From JAVBQL01 sp031549085 (GTDB lineage: Bacteria > Spirochaetota > GWE2-31-10 > MWDO01), in assembly GCA_031549085.1 (NCBI GenBank), contig JAVBQL010000003.1, positions 20,717 to 84,716 of the forward strand: a DNA stretch of 64,000 nt, written 5' to 3'. Position 1 is the first letter of the stretch; each line of letters starts with the position of its first letter. Under the pieces are notes generated by a model that ran no database searches, had not been told where the DNA came from, and saw only the letters and a program-made list of their open reading frames with translations. Positions 46,279 to 55,710 of this stretch are shown in pieces. A program made the position numbers and the translations under genes.

Positions 46279-46312
46279 TTTTTTGGAGGTGCAATATCAC
46301 CTCCAAAAAAAT
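46279..46312. terminator. Terminator after uppP
   Basis: A 13-base-pair stem (ttttttggaggtg with cacctccaaaaaa) with a 6-base loop, having T-runs on either strand. It can serve uppP and the convergent lipoprotein gene. Confidence 0.82.
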
Positions 46313-46377
46313 ATTTAATGTTCAATCTAACTAATCTATAAAATAAACAATTAAACTTTTATAATAATTGAAAACAA

Positions 46378-46821
46378 TCAGGGTGTGGTTGGCAGCTGTT
46401 TATAACTTGTTCCATCATTGCCCATTCCGCCACCACTAAAAGAGAGTACCCCATCATTTGATATGGTATAGGAGTTGCAAAGAAGAAGCGCAAGCTGGAA
46501 CTCTGTATCTTGTACAGATGCACACTCAATTTTTTTACCTGTTACTCTAACAAGCCACCACACTCCAACCTCACCTCGAGAAAATTTATCTTCAGTAAAA
46601 ACTATATCTGCTGCTTGCATTTCATCATATTGATCGTCAAATCTATTCACGTCAAACCATCTCCCTCTGATGTCCTCTGGAGTTGCAGTTGGACCGCCTC
46701 CGCTATTAGTGTTAGTGCCGTTTGAGTTGTTACTTGAACCATCATCCAACCCTCCACCACATCCAATCAACATAATAATTAGAAAAATAGGAGTTAGCAA
46801 TGAAAACATTTTTTTAATCAT
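46378..46821 (-). CDS. Lipoprotein with repeat-tract promoter
   Basis: I start at ATG 46819-46821, behind AAGGTGG, giving a 147-residue lipoprotein with signal peptide and lipobox (IIMLIGCGGG). A Ser/Asn/Gly-rich linker precedes a small domain (RGRWFDVNRFDDQYDEM, WWLVRVTGKKIECASV). The last 30 residues are Gly/Ser-rich. No family is recognised. The gene lies directly downstream of a 60-base pentanucleotide repeat that places tandem TATAAT boxes before it, so its expression may vary with repeat number. Confidence 0.65.
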   Translation of the reverse strand: MIKKMFSLLTPIFLIIMLIGCGGGLDDGSSNNSNGTNTNSGGGPTATPEDIRGRWFDVNRFDDQYDEMQAADIVFTEDKFSRGEVGVWWLVRVTGKKIECASVQDTEFQLALLLCNSYTISNDGVLSFSGGGMGNDGTSYKQLPTTP

Positions 46822-46870
46822 AAAAACCACCTTATAAAATATTTGATAACACTATGCAATATAATATTTT

Positions 46871-46930
46871 ATTATATTATATTATATTATATTATATTAT
46901 ATTATATTATATTATGTTATGTTATGTTAT
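46871..46930. repeat. Pentanucleotide repeat, (ATTAT)9(GTTAT)3
   Basis: Twelve five-base units in perfect phase, nine ATTAT followed by three GTTAT. On the minus strand, where the lipoprotein gene starts 50 bases downstream, the units read ATAAT and create an overlapping TATAAT every five bases. Such tracts change length by slippage. Confidence 0.92.
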
Positions 46931-47184
46931 TATAACATATTTTTAATAAAAAATCAATTTTTTTTAAAAATTTATTATTTATTAAAAATATGATATTTTT
47001 TTTGAACAAGAGTAGTCATGCTATAATAATCATAAAAATTCTATTTTTACTAATTTGAAAGTAACAAGGTTTATTCAACAAATAAAAATAGTTGCTATAA
47101 TTTAAGTAAATAGAAATTATTTGTTGATTTAAATATTGACTTGAAAGTTTTTTTTTGATATCTCTATTGAGTAATAAATATTCT

Positions 47185-47268
47185 GCCGGTGTGATGGAAT
47201 TGGTAGACGTGCTAGACTCAAAATCTAGTGAGGGCGACCTCGTGTCGGTTCGAGTCCGACCACCGGCA
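47185..47268 (+). tRNA. tRNA-Leu (CAA)
   Basis: A class II tRNA of 84 bases. The acceptor stem gccggtg pairs with caccggc, discriminator A. The anticodon stem ctaga/tctag encloses ctcaaaa with anticodon CAA (codon UUG). A long variable arm is present and the T arm contains ggttcgagtcc. The 3' CCA is not encoded. It stands alone between the lipoprotein and iorB. Confidence 0.95.
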
Positions 47269-47332
47269 TTTTTGTTTTTTCTTTTCACAATTAAAAAAGC
47301 ATACTTTAATAAAAATGGTTTAGGAAAAAATA

Positions 47333-47902
47333 ATGGACAAAATCTTTAATATACTCATAGTTGGAGTTGGTGGGCAAGGAATCATTCTGGCAAGTAATAT
47401 AATCTCTCGTTTGGCCCTTATTAAAGGACTTGATGTAAAAAAGAATGAAATTCATGGGATGAGCCAGAGAGGTGGTTCAGTCTTTAGCCATATAAGGTTT
47501 GGTAAAAAAGTATACTCTCCTACAATACCTGAAGGAGAGGTTGATGTTTTAATCTCCCTTGAGGAGATGGAAACTATCCGCTGGATAGAATTTCTTAATA
47601 AAGATAGTAAAATATTTTTTATGGATACACAAATTCTTCCATCTGAAGTGAAAGAGTATCCAGAAAATATTGTCAATGAACTAAAGAGTAAATTTGAGAA
47701 TGTTTTTATTATAAATCAGAAGGATATATTGGAAAAAGTTGGAAAGCCAAAGTTTGTTAATACAGGAATCTTGGGCTTTGTGTCAAACTTCCTCGACTTT
47801 AGCGAGGGAGAGTGGAAACAAGCAATAGAGGAGGAGGCTCCAGCTGGGAGCTTTGATGAAAACTGTGAGGCTTTTTTAAAAGTAAGAGGTAATAAAAAAT
47901 GA
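47333..47902 (+). CDS. iorB: Indolepyruvate ferredoxin oxidoreductase beta subunit
   Basis: The 189-residue protein is the gamma-type subunit of 2-oxoacid:ferredoxin oxidoreductases (IorB), which with IorA oxidises aryl pyruvates to aryl-acetyl-CoA. Hallmarks are ILIVGVGGQGIILASNII and NEIHGMSQRGGSVFSHIRFG. The stop overlaps the start of the acyl-CoA ligase gene by four bases. The large alpha subunit IorA, usually encoded just upstream, is absent here; a tRNA gene occupies that place. Confidence 0.9.
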   Translation: MDKIFNILIVGVGGQGIILASNIISRLALIKGLDVKKNEIHGMSQRGGSVFSHIRFGKKVYSPTIPEGEVDVLISLEEMETIRWIEFLNKDSKIFFMDTQILPSEVKEYPENIVNELKSKFENVFIINQKDILEKVGKPKFVNTGILGFVSNFLDFSEGEWKQAIEEEAPAGSFDENCEAFLKVRGNKK

Positions 47903-49206
47903 AAAATATTTGGAATGAAGAGTATGAAACAATGGAACTTTCTAAGCTTAGAAAATTCCAATCTGAAAAATTAAAAGAAGTTGTGTCACTAGTATATAAT
48001 AAAGTCCCATTTTACAAAAAAAGAATGGATGAACTTTCTGTGAAACCGTCAGATATAAAAGATATTGACTCTATTACAAAGCTTCCTTTTACAACAAAGG
48101 ATGATTTAAGAGAGACATACCCTTATGGATTGGTTGCAGCTCATATGGATGATATTGTAGAGATTCATGCCTCATCTGGAACGACAGGGACTCCAATCAT
48201 TAATGCCTATACAAGAAATGATTTAGAGATATGGTCAGAGGGTATGGCACGTACTTTGGCTGCAGGTGGAGTTACAAAATCTGATGTTTTGCAAAATGCC
48301 TATGGTTATGGACTCTTCACTGGTGGGCTTGGGGCTCACTATGGAGCCAAGAAGATTGGTGCAACAGTTATCCCTATATCAAGTGGTAACACAAAGAGAC
48401 AATTATCAATGATGGTTGATCTCAAAGCGACAGCGTTAAGCTGTACTCCATCATATTCACTATTTTTAGCTGAGACTGGGCTTGAGATGGGGATAGATTT
48501 TGAAAGATTACCATTGAAGTATGGTTTCTTCGGTGCTGAAGCTTGGAGTGAAAGCATGAGAAAAGATATTGAGAGAAAGCTTAATATAAAGGCCTATGAT
48601 ATCTATGGACTAACCGAAATAATAGGACCTGGTGTTGCAAGTGAGTGTGAATGCCAAAATATGATGCATATAAATGAAGATCATTTTTATCCAGAAATAA
48701 TAGACCAAAAAACACTTCAAGTTGTACCTGATGGACAAAAAGGTGAACTTGTAATTACAACAATTACAAGAGATGGATCGCCAGTTATACGATATCGAAC
48801 AAGAGATATTACCTATATAACAAGGGAGAAGTGTGATTGTGGAAGAACAATAGCTAGAATTCATAGACTATTTGGAAGAACTGATGATATGTTAATTATT
48901 AGAGGTGTTAATGTCTTCCCTACTCAAATAGAGAATCTTCTATTAAAGATAGAGGGAGTTGAGCCACAATATCAACTTATAGTTGAAAGAAAAGGTAACC
49001 TTGATACTATAGAAGTTGAGATAGAGATGAATGATAAGCTATTCTCAGACGATACTATAGGTACAATTGAAAACTTGAAAAAGAGAATAGAGCATGAGAT
49101 AAACTCTTCTCTATTAATACATGCAAAAGTGACTCTTGTTCCTCCTAAGAGTATACCAAGAAGTGAGGGAAAAGCTAAAAGAATTATAGATAAGAGGGAG
49201 ATTTAA
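47899..49206 (+). CDS. paaK: Phenylacetate-CoA ligase
   Basis: PaaK activates aryl acetates to CoA thioesters, or in the reverse sense makes ATP from aryl-acetyl-CoA. The 435 residues show the AMP-forming motif SSGTTGTPI (about residues 92-100), an A5-type IYGLTEIIGPG, a YRTRD block and the C-terminal lysine region IPRSEGKAKR. A zinc-type Cys cluster (ECECQ, CDCGR) typical of this family is present. Its overlap with iorB indicates that the two work in aromatic amino-acid fermentation. Confidence 0.93.
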   Translation: MKNIWNEEYETMELSKLRKFQSEKLKEVVSLVYNKVPFYKKRMDELSVKPSDIKDIDSITKLPFTTKDDLRETYPYGLVAAHMDDIVEIHASSGTTGTPIINAYTRNDLEIWSEGMARTLAAGGVTKSDVLQNAYGYGLFTGGLGAHYGAKKIGATVIPISSGNTKRQLSMMVDLKATALSCTPSYSLFLAETGLEMGIDFERLPLKYGFFGAEAWSESMRKDIERKLNIKAYDIYGLTEIIGPGVASECECQNMMHINEDHFYPEIIDQKTLQVVPDGQKGELVITTITRDGSPVIRYRTRDITYITREKCDCGRTIARIHRLFGRTDDMLIIRGVNVFPTQIENLLLKIEGVEPQYQLIVERKGNLDTIEVEIEMNDKLFSDDTIGTIENLKKRIEHEINSSLLIHAKVTLVPPKSIPRSEGKAKRIIDKREI

Positions 49207-49209
49207 TTT

Positions 49210-49659
49210 ATGAAAGCTAGTGATGATTTTTTTATTCAAGTTTCTGTCTACTTAGAAAATAAAGTTGGAGCTCTAAAGAGAGTTGCAGAAGTTTTAAAAA
49301 ATGAGAATATTGATATAAAGACACTCTCTCTCGCTGAATCTATAGATTATGGTGTCTTAAGGATGATTGTTGATAAGCCTGAGGAGGCTGTCCATATCTT
49401 AAACTTAAGCAATATTCAGGCTAGAAGCACTGAGGTTATAGCTGTTGAGATAGATGATATCCCTGGTGGAATGTATGCAGCTCTTGATATTTTGGCCACT
49501 AAAGAGATTAATGTTGAGTATCTATATGCCAGCATTGAAAGAAAGGGTAGCAAAGCAATAGTAATCTTTAAAGTTGATAATAATGAGGGAGCTATAAAGG
49601 CTTTAAAAGCAAATAATATCAATATAGCTAAAAAACAGGATATATTAAAAAATATTTAA
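49210..49659 (+). CDS. Tandem ACT-domain protein
   Basis: This 149-residue protein consists of two ACT domains in tandem: FIQVSVYLENKVGALKRVAEVLKNENIDIKTLSL and a second starting near residue 75, IDDIPGGMYAALDILATKEINVEYLYASI. Proteins of this type follow paaK in many genomes and are thought to sense amino acids. It starts three bases after paaK and is followed by a strong terminator, closing the operon. Confidence 0.9.
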   Translation: MKASDDFFIQVSVYLENKVGALKRVAEVLKNENIDIKTLSLAESIDYGVLRMIVDKPEEAVHILNLSNIQARSTEVIAVEIDDIPGGMYAALDILATKEINVEYLYASIERKGSKAIVIFKVDNNEGAIKALKANNINIAKKQDILKNI

Positions 49660-49693
49660 TAAAGAATATTTAGTAAACACAAATTTTTAAGAG

Positions 49694-49728
49694 TAAGCAA
49701 TCTTCAATGATTTTTAGAAGATTGCTTA
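49694..49728 (+). terminator. Terminator of the iorB-paaK-ACT operon
   Basis: An 11-base-pair stem (taagcaatctt with aagattgctta) with a 13-base loop, followed by a T-rich tail. Confidence 0.88.
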
Positions 49729-49886
49729 TTTTTTTTATTTTTAAATAAAACTGTTTTAATGGATAGATTTAAATTATGATAAGAATAATTTTAGATAAAT
49801 TTGCTATAAAATCAATTCTTTAAATTTGACAATTATAATTTATTTGGATATTATAGATTGAAAAACCCGAAAAAAGGAGCTTTTAT

Positions 49887-51377
49887 ATGGCTAAAGATGG
49901 TTTTTCAGCTGAAGAGATTTTAAGCGGTAAAATAGGTTATTCTTATAATGATATTATTCTTCTTCCAAGATATTTTGATTTTGTTGTGGATGAAGTTAGT
50001 TTAAAAACAAGAATAACTAGAAATATTGCGAGTTCTTTTCCATTTATCTCCTCACCTATGGATACTGTAACAGAGGAGAAGATGGCTATCAACATGGCTC
50101 TTCTTGGAGGAATTGGTATCCTTCACTATAATAATACCATTGAAGAGCAAGTCTCTATGGTAAAAAAAGTTAAGAGATATGAAAATGGATTCATATCAGA
50201 TCCTATCACTTTAAGCCCAGAAAACACAATTAGAGACCTTAATGAGATAAAGAGCCAATTTGGTTTTTCTGGGGTACCTATCACAATAGATGGCACACTT
50301 AATACACAGCTTATTGGTATGGTTACTGCAAGAGATATCGATTTTGAGAGAGATGATACAAAAAAAATAAAAGATGTAATGACAACAGATCTTATAGTTG
50401 CACATGAAGGGGTTACTCTTCAGGAGGCCAATGATATATTAAGATTTAAAAAAGTGGGAAAACTTCCAATCGTTGATAAAAATGGCCTTCTAAAAGGTCT
50501 TCTAGCACGTACAGATCTAAAAAAGAATAGAGATTTTCCATATTCAACTAAAAATGAGAAAAAACAACTTCGTGTTGGAGCAACAATATCTACAAGAGAG
50601 GAAGATAAAGAGAGGCTTCAAGAACTTGTTAAAAGTGGTATAGATCTTATTGTAATTGACTCTGCACAGGGCTATAATATTTATCAGATAGAGATGCTTA
50701 AATATGTAAAAAAACAGTACCCAGAGCTTGATGTTGTAGCAGGAAATGTTGTAACAGAAGAGCAAGCAGAGGGACTCTTAAAATATGGAGCTGATGCCTT
50801 AAGAATTGGCATGGGCCCCGGCTCAATTTGTACAACTCAAGAGATAATGGCTTCAGGTCGTCCTCAAGCTGCTGCTGTCTATCATACTGCAAAGATTGCA
50901 AGAAAATATGATGTGCCTGTCATTGCTGACGGTGGAATAAGTACGATAGGTCATATTATGAAGGCACTTGCTCTTGGAGCATCGACTGTTATGATGGGAA
51001 GTTTGTTGGCAGGTACCAATGAATCTCCTGGGGAGTACATATATAAAGATGGTGTAAGGTTGAAAAAATATCGTGGAATGGCAAGTATAGAGGCGATGAA
51101 AGATGGAGGAGGAAAGAGATACTTTGTTAATGATAAAGCAGTTAAGGTTGCACAAGGTGTAAGTGGAGCTGTAATTGATAGAGGAAGTCTTTTAGATTTT
51201 ATACCATATCTGACCCAAGGTCTAAAGCATGCTTTTCAAGATGTTGGTTTTAAAAATATTCCAGACCTTCATAGTGGAATGGTAGATGAGAAGCTTCTAT
51301 TACAGGTTAGAAGTCCATCTTCCATAAAAGAGGGTGGAGTACATGATCTATATATGTCAGAAAAACAGATGTTCTAG
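49887..51377 (+). CDS. guaB: IMP dehydrogenase
   Basis: GuaB oxidises IMP to XMP in GMP synthesis. The 496 residues contain the N-terminal catalytic part (SYNDIILLPRYFDF, FPFISSPMDTVTEEKMAI), two CBS domains (about 95-215), then the barrel with catalytic Cys in GMGPGSICTTQ and the flap KYRGMASIEAM. Shine-Dalgarno AAAAGGAG precedes the ATG. It stands alone; guaA is not adjacent. No purine riboswitch was recognised upstream. Confidence 0.96.
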   Translation: MAKDGFSAEEILSGKIGYSYNDIILLPRYFDFVVDEVSLKTRITRNIASSFPFISSPMDTVTEEKMAINMALLGGIGILHYNNTIEEQVSMVKKVKRYENGFISDPITLSPENTIRDLNEIKSQFGFSGVPITIDGTLNTQLIGMVTARDIDFERDDTKKIKDVMTTDLIVAHEGVTLQEANDILRFKKVGKLPIVDKNGLLKGLLARTDLKKNRDFPYSTKNEKKQLRVGATISTREEDKERLQELVKSGIDLIVIDSAQGYNIYQIEMLKYVKKQYPELDVVAGNVVTEEQAEGLLKYGADALRIGMGPGSICTTQEIMASGRPQAAAVYHTAKIARKYDVPVIADGGISTIGHIMKALALGASTVMMGSLLAGTNESPGEYIYKDGVRLKKYRGMASIEAMKDGGGKRYFVNDKAVKVAQGVSGAVIDRGSLLDFIPYLTQGLKHAFQDVGFKNIPDLHSGMVDEKLLLQVRSPSSIKEGGVHDLYMSEKQMF

Positions 51378-51720
51378 TTTAAAATAATCTCATATTTTAT
51401 TTTTATTATTGATTATATTAAAAGTAATAGTTAAATTTGACAAATGTTAAATCTTTTAGTATAGTAATAGTGTGTTGAGTATTTTAGTATATTAGTAATG
51501 TAAAAGTATGTTTTTACAAAAAGATTATTTTTGTTTTATATTATATTGCTGTTTAAGCTTTATGATTATATTTCAAATTATTTTTATATATAAAACTTTT
51601 TTATGGAAAAATTTTTTTATAAATTTGCTAGTCTCTTGAGTTAAGATAGAGATTAATTTCTTTTATTAAAACAGATATATTATAATACGATATAAATTAG
51701 AGCTATTAAATAGGAATGTT
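51378..51720. other. Intergenic region, probable promoter of the methyltransferase gene
   Basis: About 340 AT-rich bases. TATAATA-like boxes occur near 51680-51690, about 35 bases before the next start. Nothing else was recognised. Confidence 0.4.
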
Positions 51721-52857
51721 ATGTTTGAAGAGTGGTATTTAAATAAATTAATGACAAAAGAGATAAGAGATGTTTGGAAACTTACAGATTATTATCTATT
51801 GCAACTTATATTTTTAATGATTGAAAAATCAGGAATGGAGACAATATTAAAAGATGGAGCTACTCCTCTTGAGATAGTAGAGAAAAAAAACTATAATAAA
51901 TCTTCTACAAATTCTATAAAGTGGATACTTGATAGATTGGCAGTTGACTCATTTCTTGATGTTAAAGATGGAAAATATTATTTATCAAATAATAGACCAA
52001 ATTTTGACATTGAAAAAATATTAAAAGAAGCTGAAGAGAAGGCTCCAACAAGTATAGTTGCTTTTAAAATGTTGAAGCTTATGGCTGATGATTATATAGA
52101 GTTTTTTGAAGGGCATAAAAGTGGTGTAGATATAATGTTTTCTCCTACAAATGCTAGTATAACAAATGATTATTATAGCAATAATCTTTTCTATAACGTA
52201 CACAATATTGCAGGTGCAAAAATACTTAATTATGATATAGAAAAGAGAGAAAACCCAGTAATATTAGAGATTGGCGGAGGAGTTGGTGGAGGAACAAAAC
52301 AGTTTGTAAATCAACGAATGAAAAAAGGACTTCCTCTAAATGGATTTGAATATATATTTACAGATGTAGCAAATAAAATGCTACGTACTACTAAAAGAGA
52401 CTTGATGAATATTACTAGTGATCAGGCTCTTTCAAATTTTTCTTTTAAGAAGCTTGATTTTAATACCTCTCTACTAGAACAAGGATTTAAAGAGAATTCG
52501 ATAGATGTAATATGGGGGGTTAATGCCCTTCATGTTGCTTATGATTTTGAGTTTACAATTAATGAATTGAAAAAAATCTTAAAAAAAGGTGGAAGTCTGA
52601 TTATTACAGAGACAGTTAGACCTATAGGTAATAAGATGATTCAGCAGGAATTTTTGTTAAATGTTCTCCCTGACTACTATAATGTTAAGCTTGATCCAAA
52701 GATAAGACCTCAAGCAGGCTTTATCAATTGGCAATATTGGATTGAAGCTCTAAAAACATTTGGCTTTTCTAATGTAGAGACAATACCTGATATGAACTTG
52801 GTAGAAAAAGAGTATGACAACTGTTATGTCGCTGTTGTTAGGGGAATAAAAAAGTAG
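51721..52857 (+). CDS. SAM-dependent methyltransferase with N-terminal winged helix
   Basis: The 378 residues have an N-terminal helical/winged-helix part (about 1-95, with SIKWILDRLAVDSFLDVKDGKYYL), then a Rossmann methyltransferase fold with the glycine-rich VILEIGGGVGGGTKQF (about 182-197), an acidic FTDVANKML strand, and WGVNALHVAYDFEFTINELKKILKKGG. The arrangement is that of small-molecule O- or C-methyltransferases such as those seen with polyketide synthases, but no biosynthetic genes are nearby. Substrate unknown. Confidence 0.8.
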   Translation: MFEEWYLNKLMTKEIRDVWKLTDYYLLQLIFLMIEKSGMETILKDGATPLEIVEKKNYNKSSTNSIKWILDRLAVDSFLDVKDGKYYLSNNRPNFDIEKILKEAEEKAPTSIVAFKMLKLMADDYIEFFEGHKSGVDIMFSPTNASITNDYYSNNLFYNVHNIAGAKILNYDIEKRENPVILEIGGGVGGGTKQFVNQRMKKGLPLNGFEYIFTDVANKMLRTTKRDLMNITSDQALSNFSFKKLDFNTSLLEQGFKENSIDVIWGVNALHVAYDFEFTINELKKILKKGGSLIITETVRPIGNKMIQQEFLLNVLPDYYNVKLDPKIRPQAGFINWQYWIEALKTFGFSNVETIPDMNLVEKEYDNCYVAVVRGIKK

Positions 52858-52894
52858 CAGCAGTCTAATAATAATTTAACATAGATTTTTAGGT

Positions 52895-55015
52895 TTAATT
52901 GCTATCTCTATTTTTTTTCTCTCTAAAAAATCCATTTTTCCAGTTGAACCTTGTTGCTTTTTCAACAACATTTCTATTTTCGATAGCTTTCATTATAGTT
53001 CGATAGTAGTTCTTGTTTATGTTCATGAAAGAGAGATCTAAAATATATTTTCTTAAGTTCTCTTTTTCAAGATACTCAACTTTATCAATGATAGAAAATG
53101 GGGCCTCTGGTATTATGCTTGTCTGCTCTTCATTAGATATTATATGAAAACTATTTTTTTCACTATCTGTAACCATTGTAAAATTATATTTTTTTCCAAG
53201 GTTTGCATTTATTTGAAATAGTTCTGGATAACCAAAAATTGTAATAAACCATTGAGCAGGATCAAAAGAGTCAAACATTGAGAAGAGGTTTTTTTTATTA
53301 TTTTCAAATGGAGAGATAAAAAACATTACGCCCAAATCTGTTAGAAACTTTGCAGCATATTTATTAAATGTGTAGAGATAGGGGCCTCCTATCATAGAGA
53401 CGTCTCTATTTTTCAAAATCTGTATATGTGCCAAATTGTTAATTACAAATTGATTAAATTTATTTTCTAGAAGAAATTTTATATCAGAACTAATAAAATC
53501 CTCTACTAAAGGGGAGGTATATGGAGGCAGATATATAATTATCTCTTTCGAGGAGAAGGGGAGGAGAGCCAGATTTTTTTTAAGCATCTCCATATTTTTT
53601 CTGTTTAGCTCCAATATTACTTTCTTTGGTCTAACCGATTGTATTATGTATAGATCATTTAAATTATTCGTTTTTACATATATTCCTCTATCAAAAATCT
53701 TTGATAGTCCCTTTTTTGATATCCCGCCGTTTTTTGCTGGAGGTGCTATATGAACTCCAGGGTGTCTTGTATATTTTGAGAGGCTTGATGGAATAATATG
53801 CGGATATTTTCTATCACTCTCTCTTCTTGCAACGAGATAGATCATCATATTTTTTTCTATCGTTTCATCGATAGGAATAGATATTATATTTGCAAGGTTC
53901 TCATTAGCAACATTTTTATTAGGTGTTATCTCAATTGATTTTACAACAATTGACTTTTTGAATGTTCCCTTTTTATTGACTACTCTTAAAGTATCTCCTA
54001 TATATAGGGTGCTATTACTCTTAATCAGTGCAAAATAATTACTATCTTCATCTTTTTTTATAGAGTCTATCTCACCTATATACTCTCCAATCTCACCTTT
54101 TTCATCAGGATTTATGTATGAGAGATTGTTCCTATCTTTGAAAAAGTAGGTAGTTTTGGCCCTTGCCATATCGCCATGCAGTATCTCTATAGATTTTCTT
54201 AAGGCATCCTCTCTATCGAGAGAGTAGTTATCAATCATATATCTATAAGCTTTTACAACGGAGGCAACATAACCTGCACTCTTCATTCTTCCCTCAAGTT
54301 TTATACTGTCTATTCCAAGTTCTTCCATATCTGGTATATATTGGAGAAGCATTAGATCTGATGGTGAAAAGAAGTGCCCACTCTTTCCAAATTGATTTTG
54401 ATATAGCCTTCTGCATGCTTGGGTACACTTCCCCTTGTTGGCAGATTTTCCTCCATAGTAGCTTGAGAAGAGACAGAGCCCAGAAAATGAAACACAGAGT
54501 GAACCATGAGCAAATATCTCCAACTCTGCGTTGGTTTCAGCTCTAATACTCTCTATCTCATTAAAAGAGAGCTCTCTTGATAATACCACCCTTTTAACAC
54601 CATGCTTTGATAGTAGATTGACCGCTTTTGCTGATGCAATATTCATCTGTGTAGAGGCTGATATTTTCATAGTTGGAAAATTTTCATTGATCATTTTTAT
54701 AAGTCCAAGATCTTGGACAATCACAGCATCAGGCTTCACTATATCAACATATTTCAATAACGAGAAGAGGTGATTGAGCTCCCAATTTTCAAAAACAATG
54801 TTTAGAGTTAAATAGACCTTCTTGTTTAGATCGTGTACTTTTGAGACAAGAGCCTCAAATTGATTGTAAGCAAAATTTTTTGCTCTTATTCTTGCATTAA
54901 AATTATGCAGACCCAAGTAGACAGCATCTGCCCCTTCGCCTATTGCTGCATCGAGGTTTGCAGGGCTTCCCGCTGGTGCAACGAGTTCTATTTTAGAGTT
55001 CAAATCTTTTTTCAT
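52895..55015 (-). CDS. U32-family protein (RlhA/TrhP-like)
   Basis: The 706-residue protein begins with the U32 core: IELVAPAGSPANLDAAIGEGADAVYLG, then a conserved AHGSLCVSFSGLCLFSSYYGGKSANKGKCTQACRR-type region (described in part; Cys residues near 173, 180, 192 and 196). Long members of this family act in rRNA or tRNA hydroxylation rather than proteolysis. The length is close to that of the 23S rRNA hydroxylase RlhA. Its 5' end overlaps the S4-domain gene by 23 bases, which suits an RNA-related role. Confidence 0.85.
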   Translation of the reverse strand: MKKDLNSKIELVAPAGSPANLDAAIGEGADAVYLGLHNFNARIRAKNFAYNQFEALVSKVHDLNKKVYLTLNIVFENWELNHLFSLLKYVDIVKPDAVIVQDLGLIKMINENFPTMKISASTQMNIASAKAVNLLSKHGVKRVVLSRELSFNEIESIRAETNAELEIFAHGSLCVSFSGLCLFSSYYGGKSANKGKCTQACRRLYQNQFGKSGHFFSPSDLMLLQYIPDMEELGIDSIKLEGRMKSAGYVASVVKAYRYMIDNYSLDREDALRKSIEILHGDMARAKTTYFFKDRNNLSYINPDEKGEIGEYIGEIDSIKKDEDSNYFALIKSNSTLYIGDTLRVVNKKGTFKKSIVVKSIEITPNKNVANENLANIISIPIDETIEKNMMIYLVARRESDRKYPHIIPSSLSKYTRHPGVHIAPPAKNGGISKKGLSKIFDRGIYVKTNNLNDLYIIQSVRPKKVILELNRKNMEMLKKNLALLPFSSKEIIIYLPPYTSPLVEDFISSDIKFLLENKFNQFVINNLAHIQILKNRDVSMIGGPYLYTFNKYAAKFLTDLGVMFFISPFENNKKNLFSMFDSFDPAQWFITIFGYPELFQINANLGKKYNFTMVTDSEKNSFHIISNEEQTSIIPEAPFSIIDKVEYLEKENLRKYILDLSFMNINKNYYRTIMKAIENRNVVEKATRFNWKNGFFREKKNRDSN

Positions 55016-55256
55016 ATATAAGGTTTACCATCTCTTTTGCTTCTGCTCTCGAAACATTTTTTTCTAATAGTAGCAGTATCTCAAATTCTCTCTCTACCAT
55101 GGAGTTTTTAATTGTTATCTTATCTCCAATTTTAACATTGGAGGATGGCTTTGTCTCCCGACCATTTAGGAGTACATTTTTCTCCTCTATTGCCTTCTCT
55201 CCGCTACTTCGAGTTTTGAATAGTAGTGATATTTTTAAAAATTTATCTAGTCTCAT
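54993..55256 (-). CDS. S4-domain RNA-binding protein
   Basis: I choose ATG 55254-55256, preceded by AAGG, over an upstream start that would add a hydrophobic stretch; this gives 87 residues. The S4 fold is clear: MRLDKFLKISLLFKTRSSGEKAIEEKNVLLNGRETKPSSNVKIGD (only landmarks quoted as RLDKFL, VLLNGR and KIGDKI matter). It is in the Hsp15/YbcJ size class. It overlaps the U32 gene and both are probably translated together. Confidence 0.85.
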   Translation of the reverse strand: MRLDKFLKISLLFKTRSSGEKAIEEKNVLLNGRETKPSSNVKIGDKITIKNSMVEREFEILLLLEKNVSRAEAKEMVNLIYEKRFEL

Positions 55257-55461
55257 AATCCTTATGATTATAATAAAATAAATCCATTTTGTCAAAAGTA
55301 GTTTAATTTGAAAAGCATTTGCTATCCATTAAATTTGTTTGAAAGATTTTAGTTGATTATATTTGATTATGAATAGTGGAATATTGCTAAACTATTTATT
55401 ATATAATTACTCAAATCCTATTTGGATGGATTTTAGGAGTAGAAAAAAATAGGAAAAGATC

Positions 55462-55491
55462 TTGATTTTTATCTATTAAATAAACTATAAT
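55462..55491 (+). promoter_or_regulatory. Strong sigma-70-type promoter
   Basis: TTGATT at 55462-55467 and TATAAT at 55486-55491 are separated by 18 bases; a second TATAAT overlaps at 55491-55496. Transcription would start near 55498, at the left edge of a GC-rich structured stretch with no protein-coding frame. Confidence 0.65.
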
Positions 55492-55497
55492 ATAATT

Positions 55498-55710
55498 TGA
55501 AATGGTTTCGGTGTCCAAGCTTGAGGTTCGCATCCTTATAGGTTTGGATACCCGCAAAGGAGAAGCATGCCCGCGATCGTAAATGGGCTGCATATTCTTG
55601 TCTTTGGGGGGAGTAGCAGCATGCGACCTTTGCTTTTGTGGGCATGCCTGTTTTTATAACATAAGAGTCGTCCCTTGCCTTCAACACAATTGTCTTGGAC
55701 TGCTACTCCC
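55498..55710 (+). ncRNA. Structured RNA candidate E3
   Basis: This stretch is visibly richer in G and C than the surroundings and lacks a credible coding frame. Stems include 55609-55619 with 55700-55710 (11 perfect pairs), 55513-55519 with 55694-55700, 55521-55526 with 55679-55684, 55565-55572 with 55585-55591 (one bulge), and alternatives 55565-55572 with 55640-55647 and 55554-55560 with 55627-55633. A promoter lies directly upstream and a hairpin with T tract just beyond. The length of about 210 bases would suit a 6S-like RNA, but I could not match a family. Strand is set by the promoter and is not certain. Confidence 0.6.

Noticed and set aside
47155..47349. A plus-strand reading frame across 47155-47349
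   Set aside because: It runs through a complete tRNA-Leu gene.
55498..55710. tmRNA, RNase P RNA or SRP RNA at the GC-rich locus
   Set aside because: I looked for the tmRNA TTCGAC and CCA-ended T arm, the RNase P GAGGAAAGTCC core and the SRP GGAAGCAGC loop; none is present on either strand.
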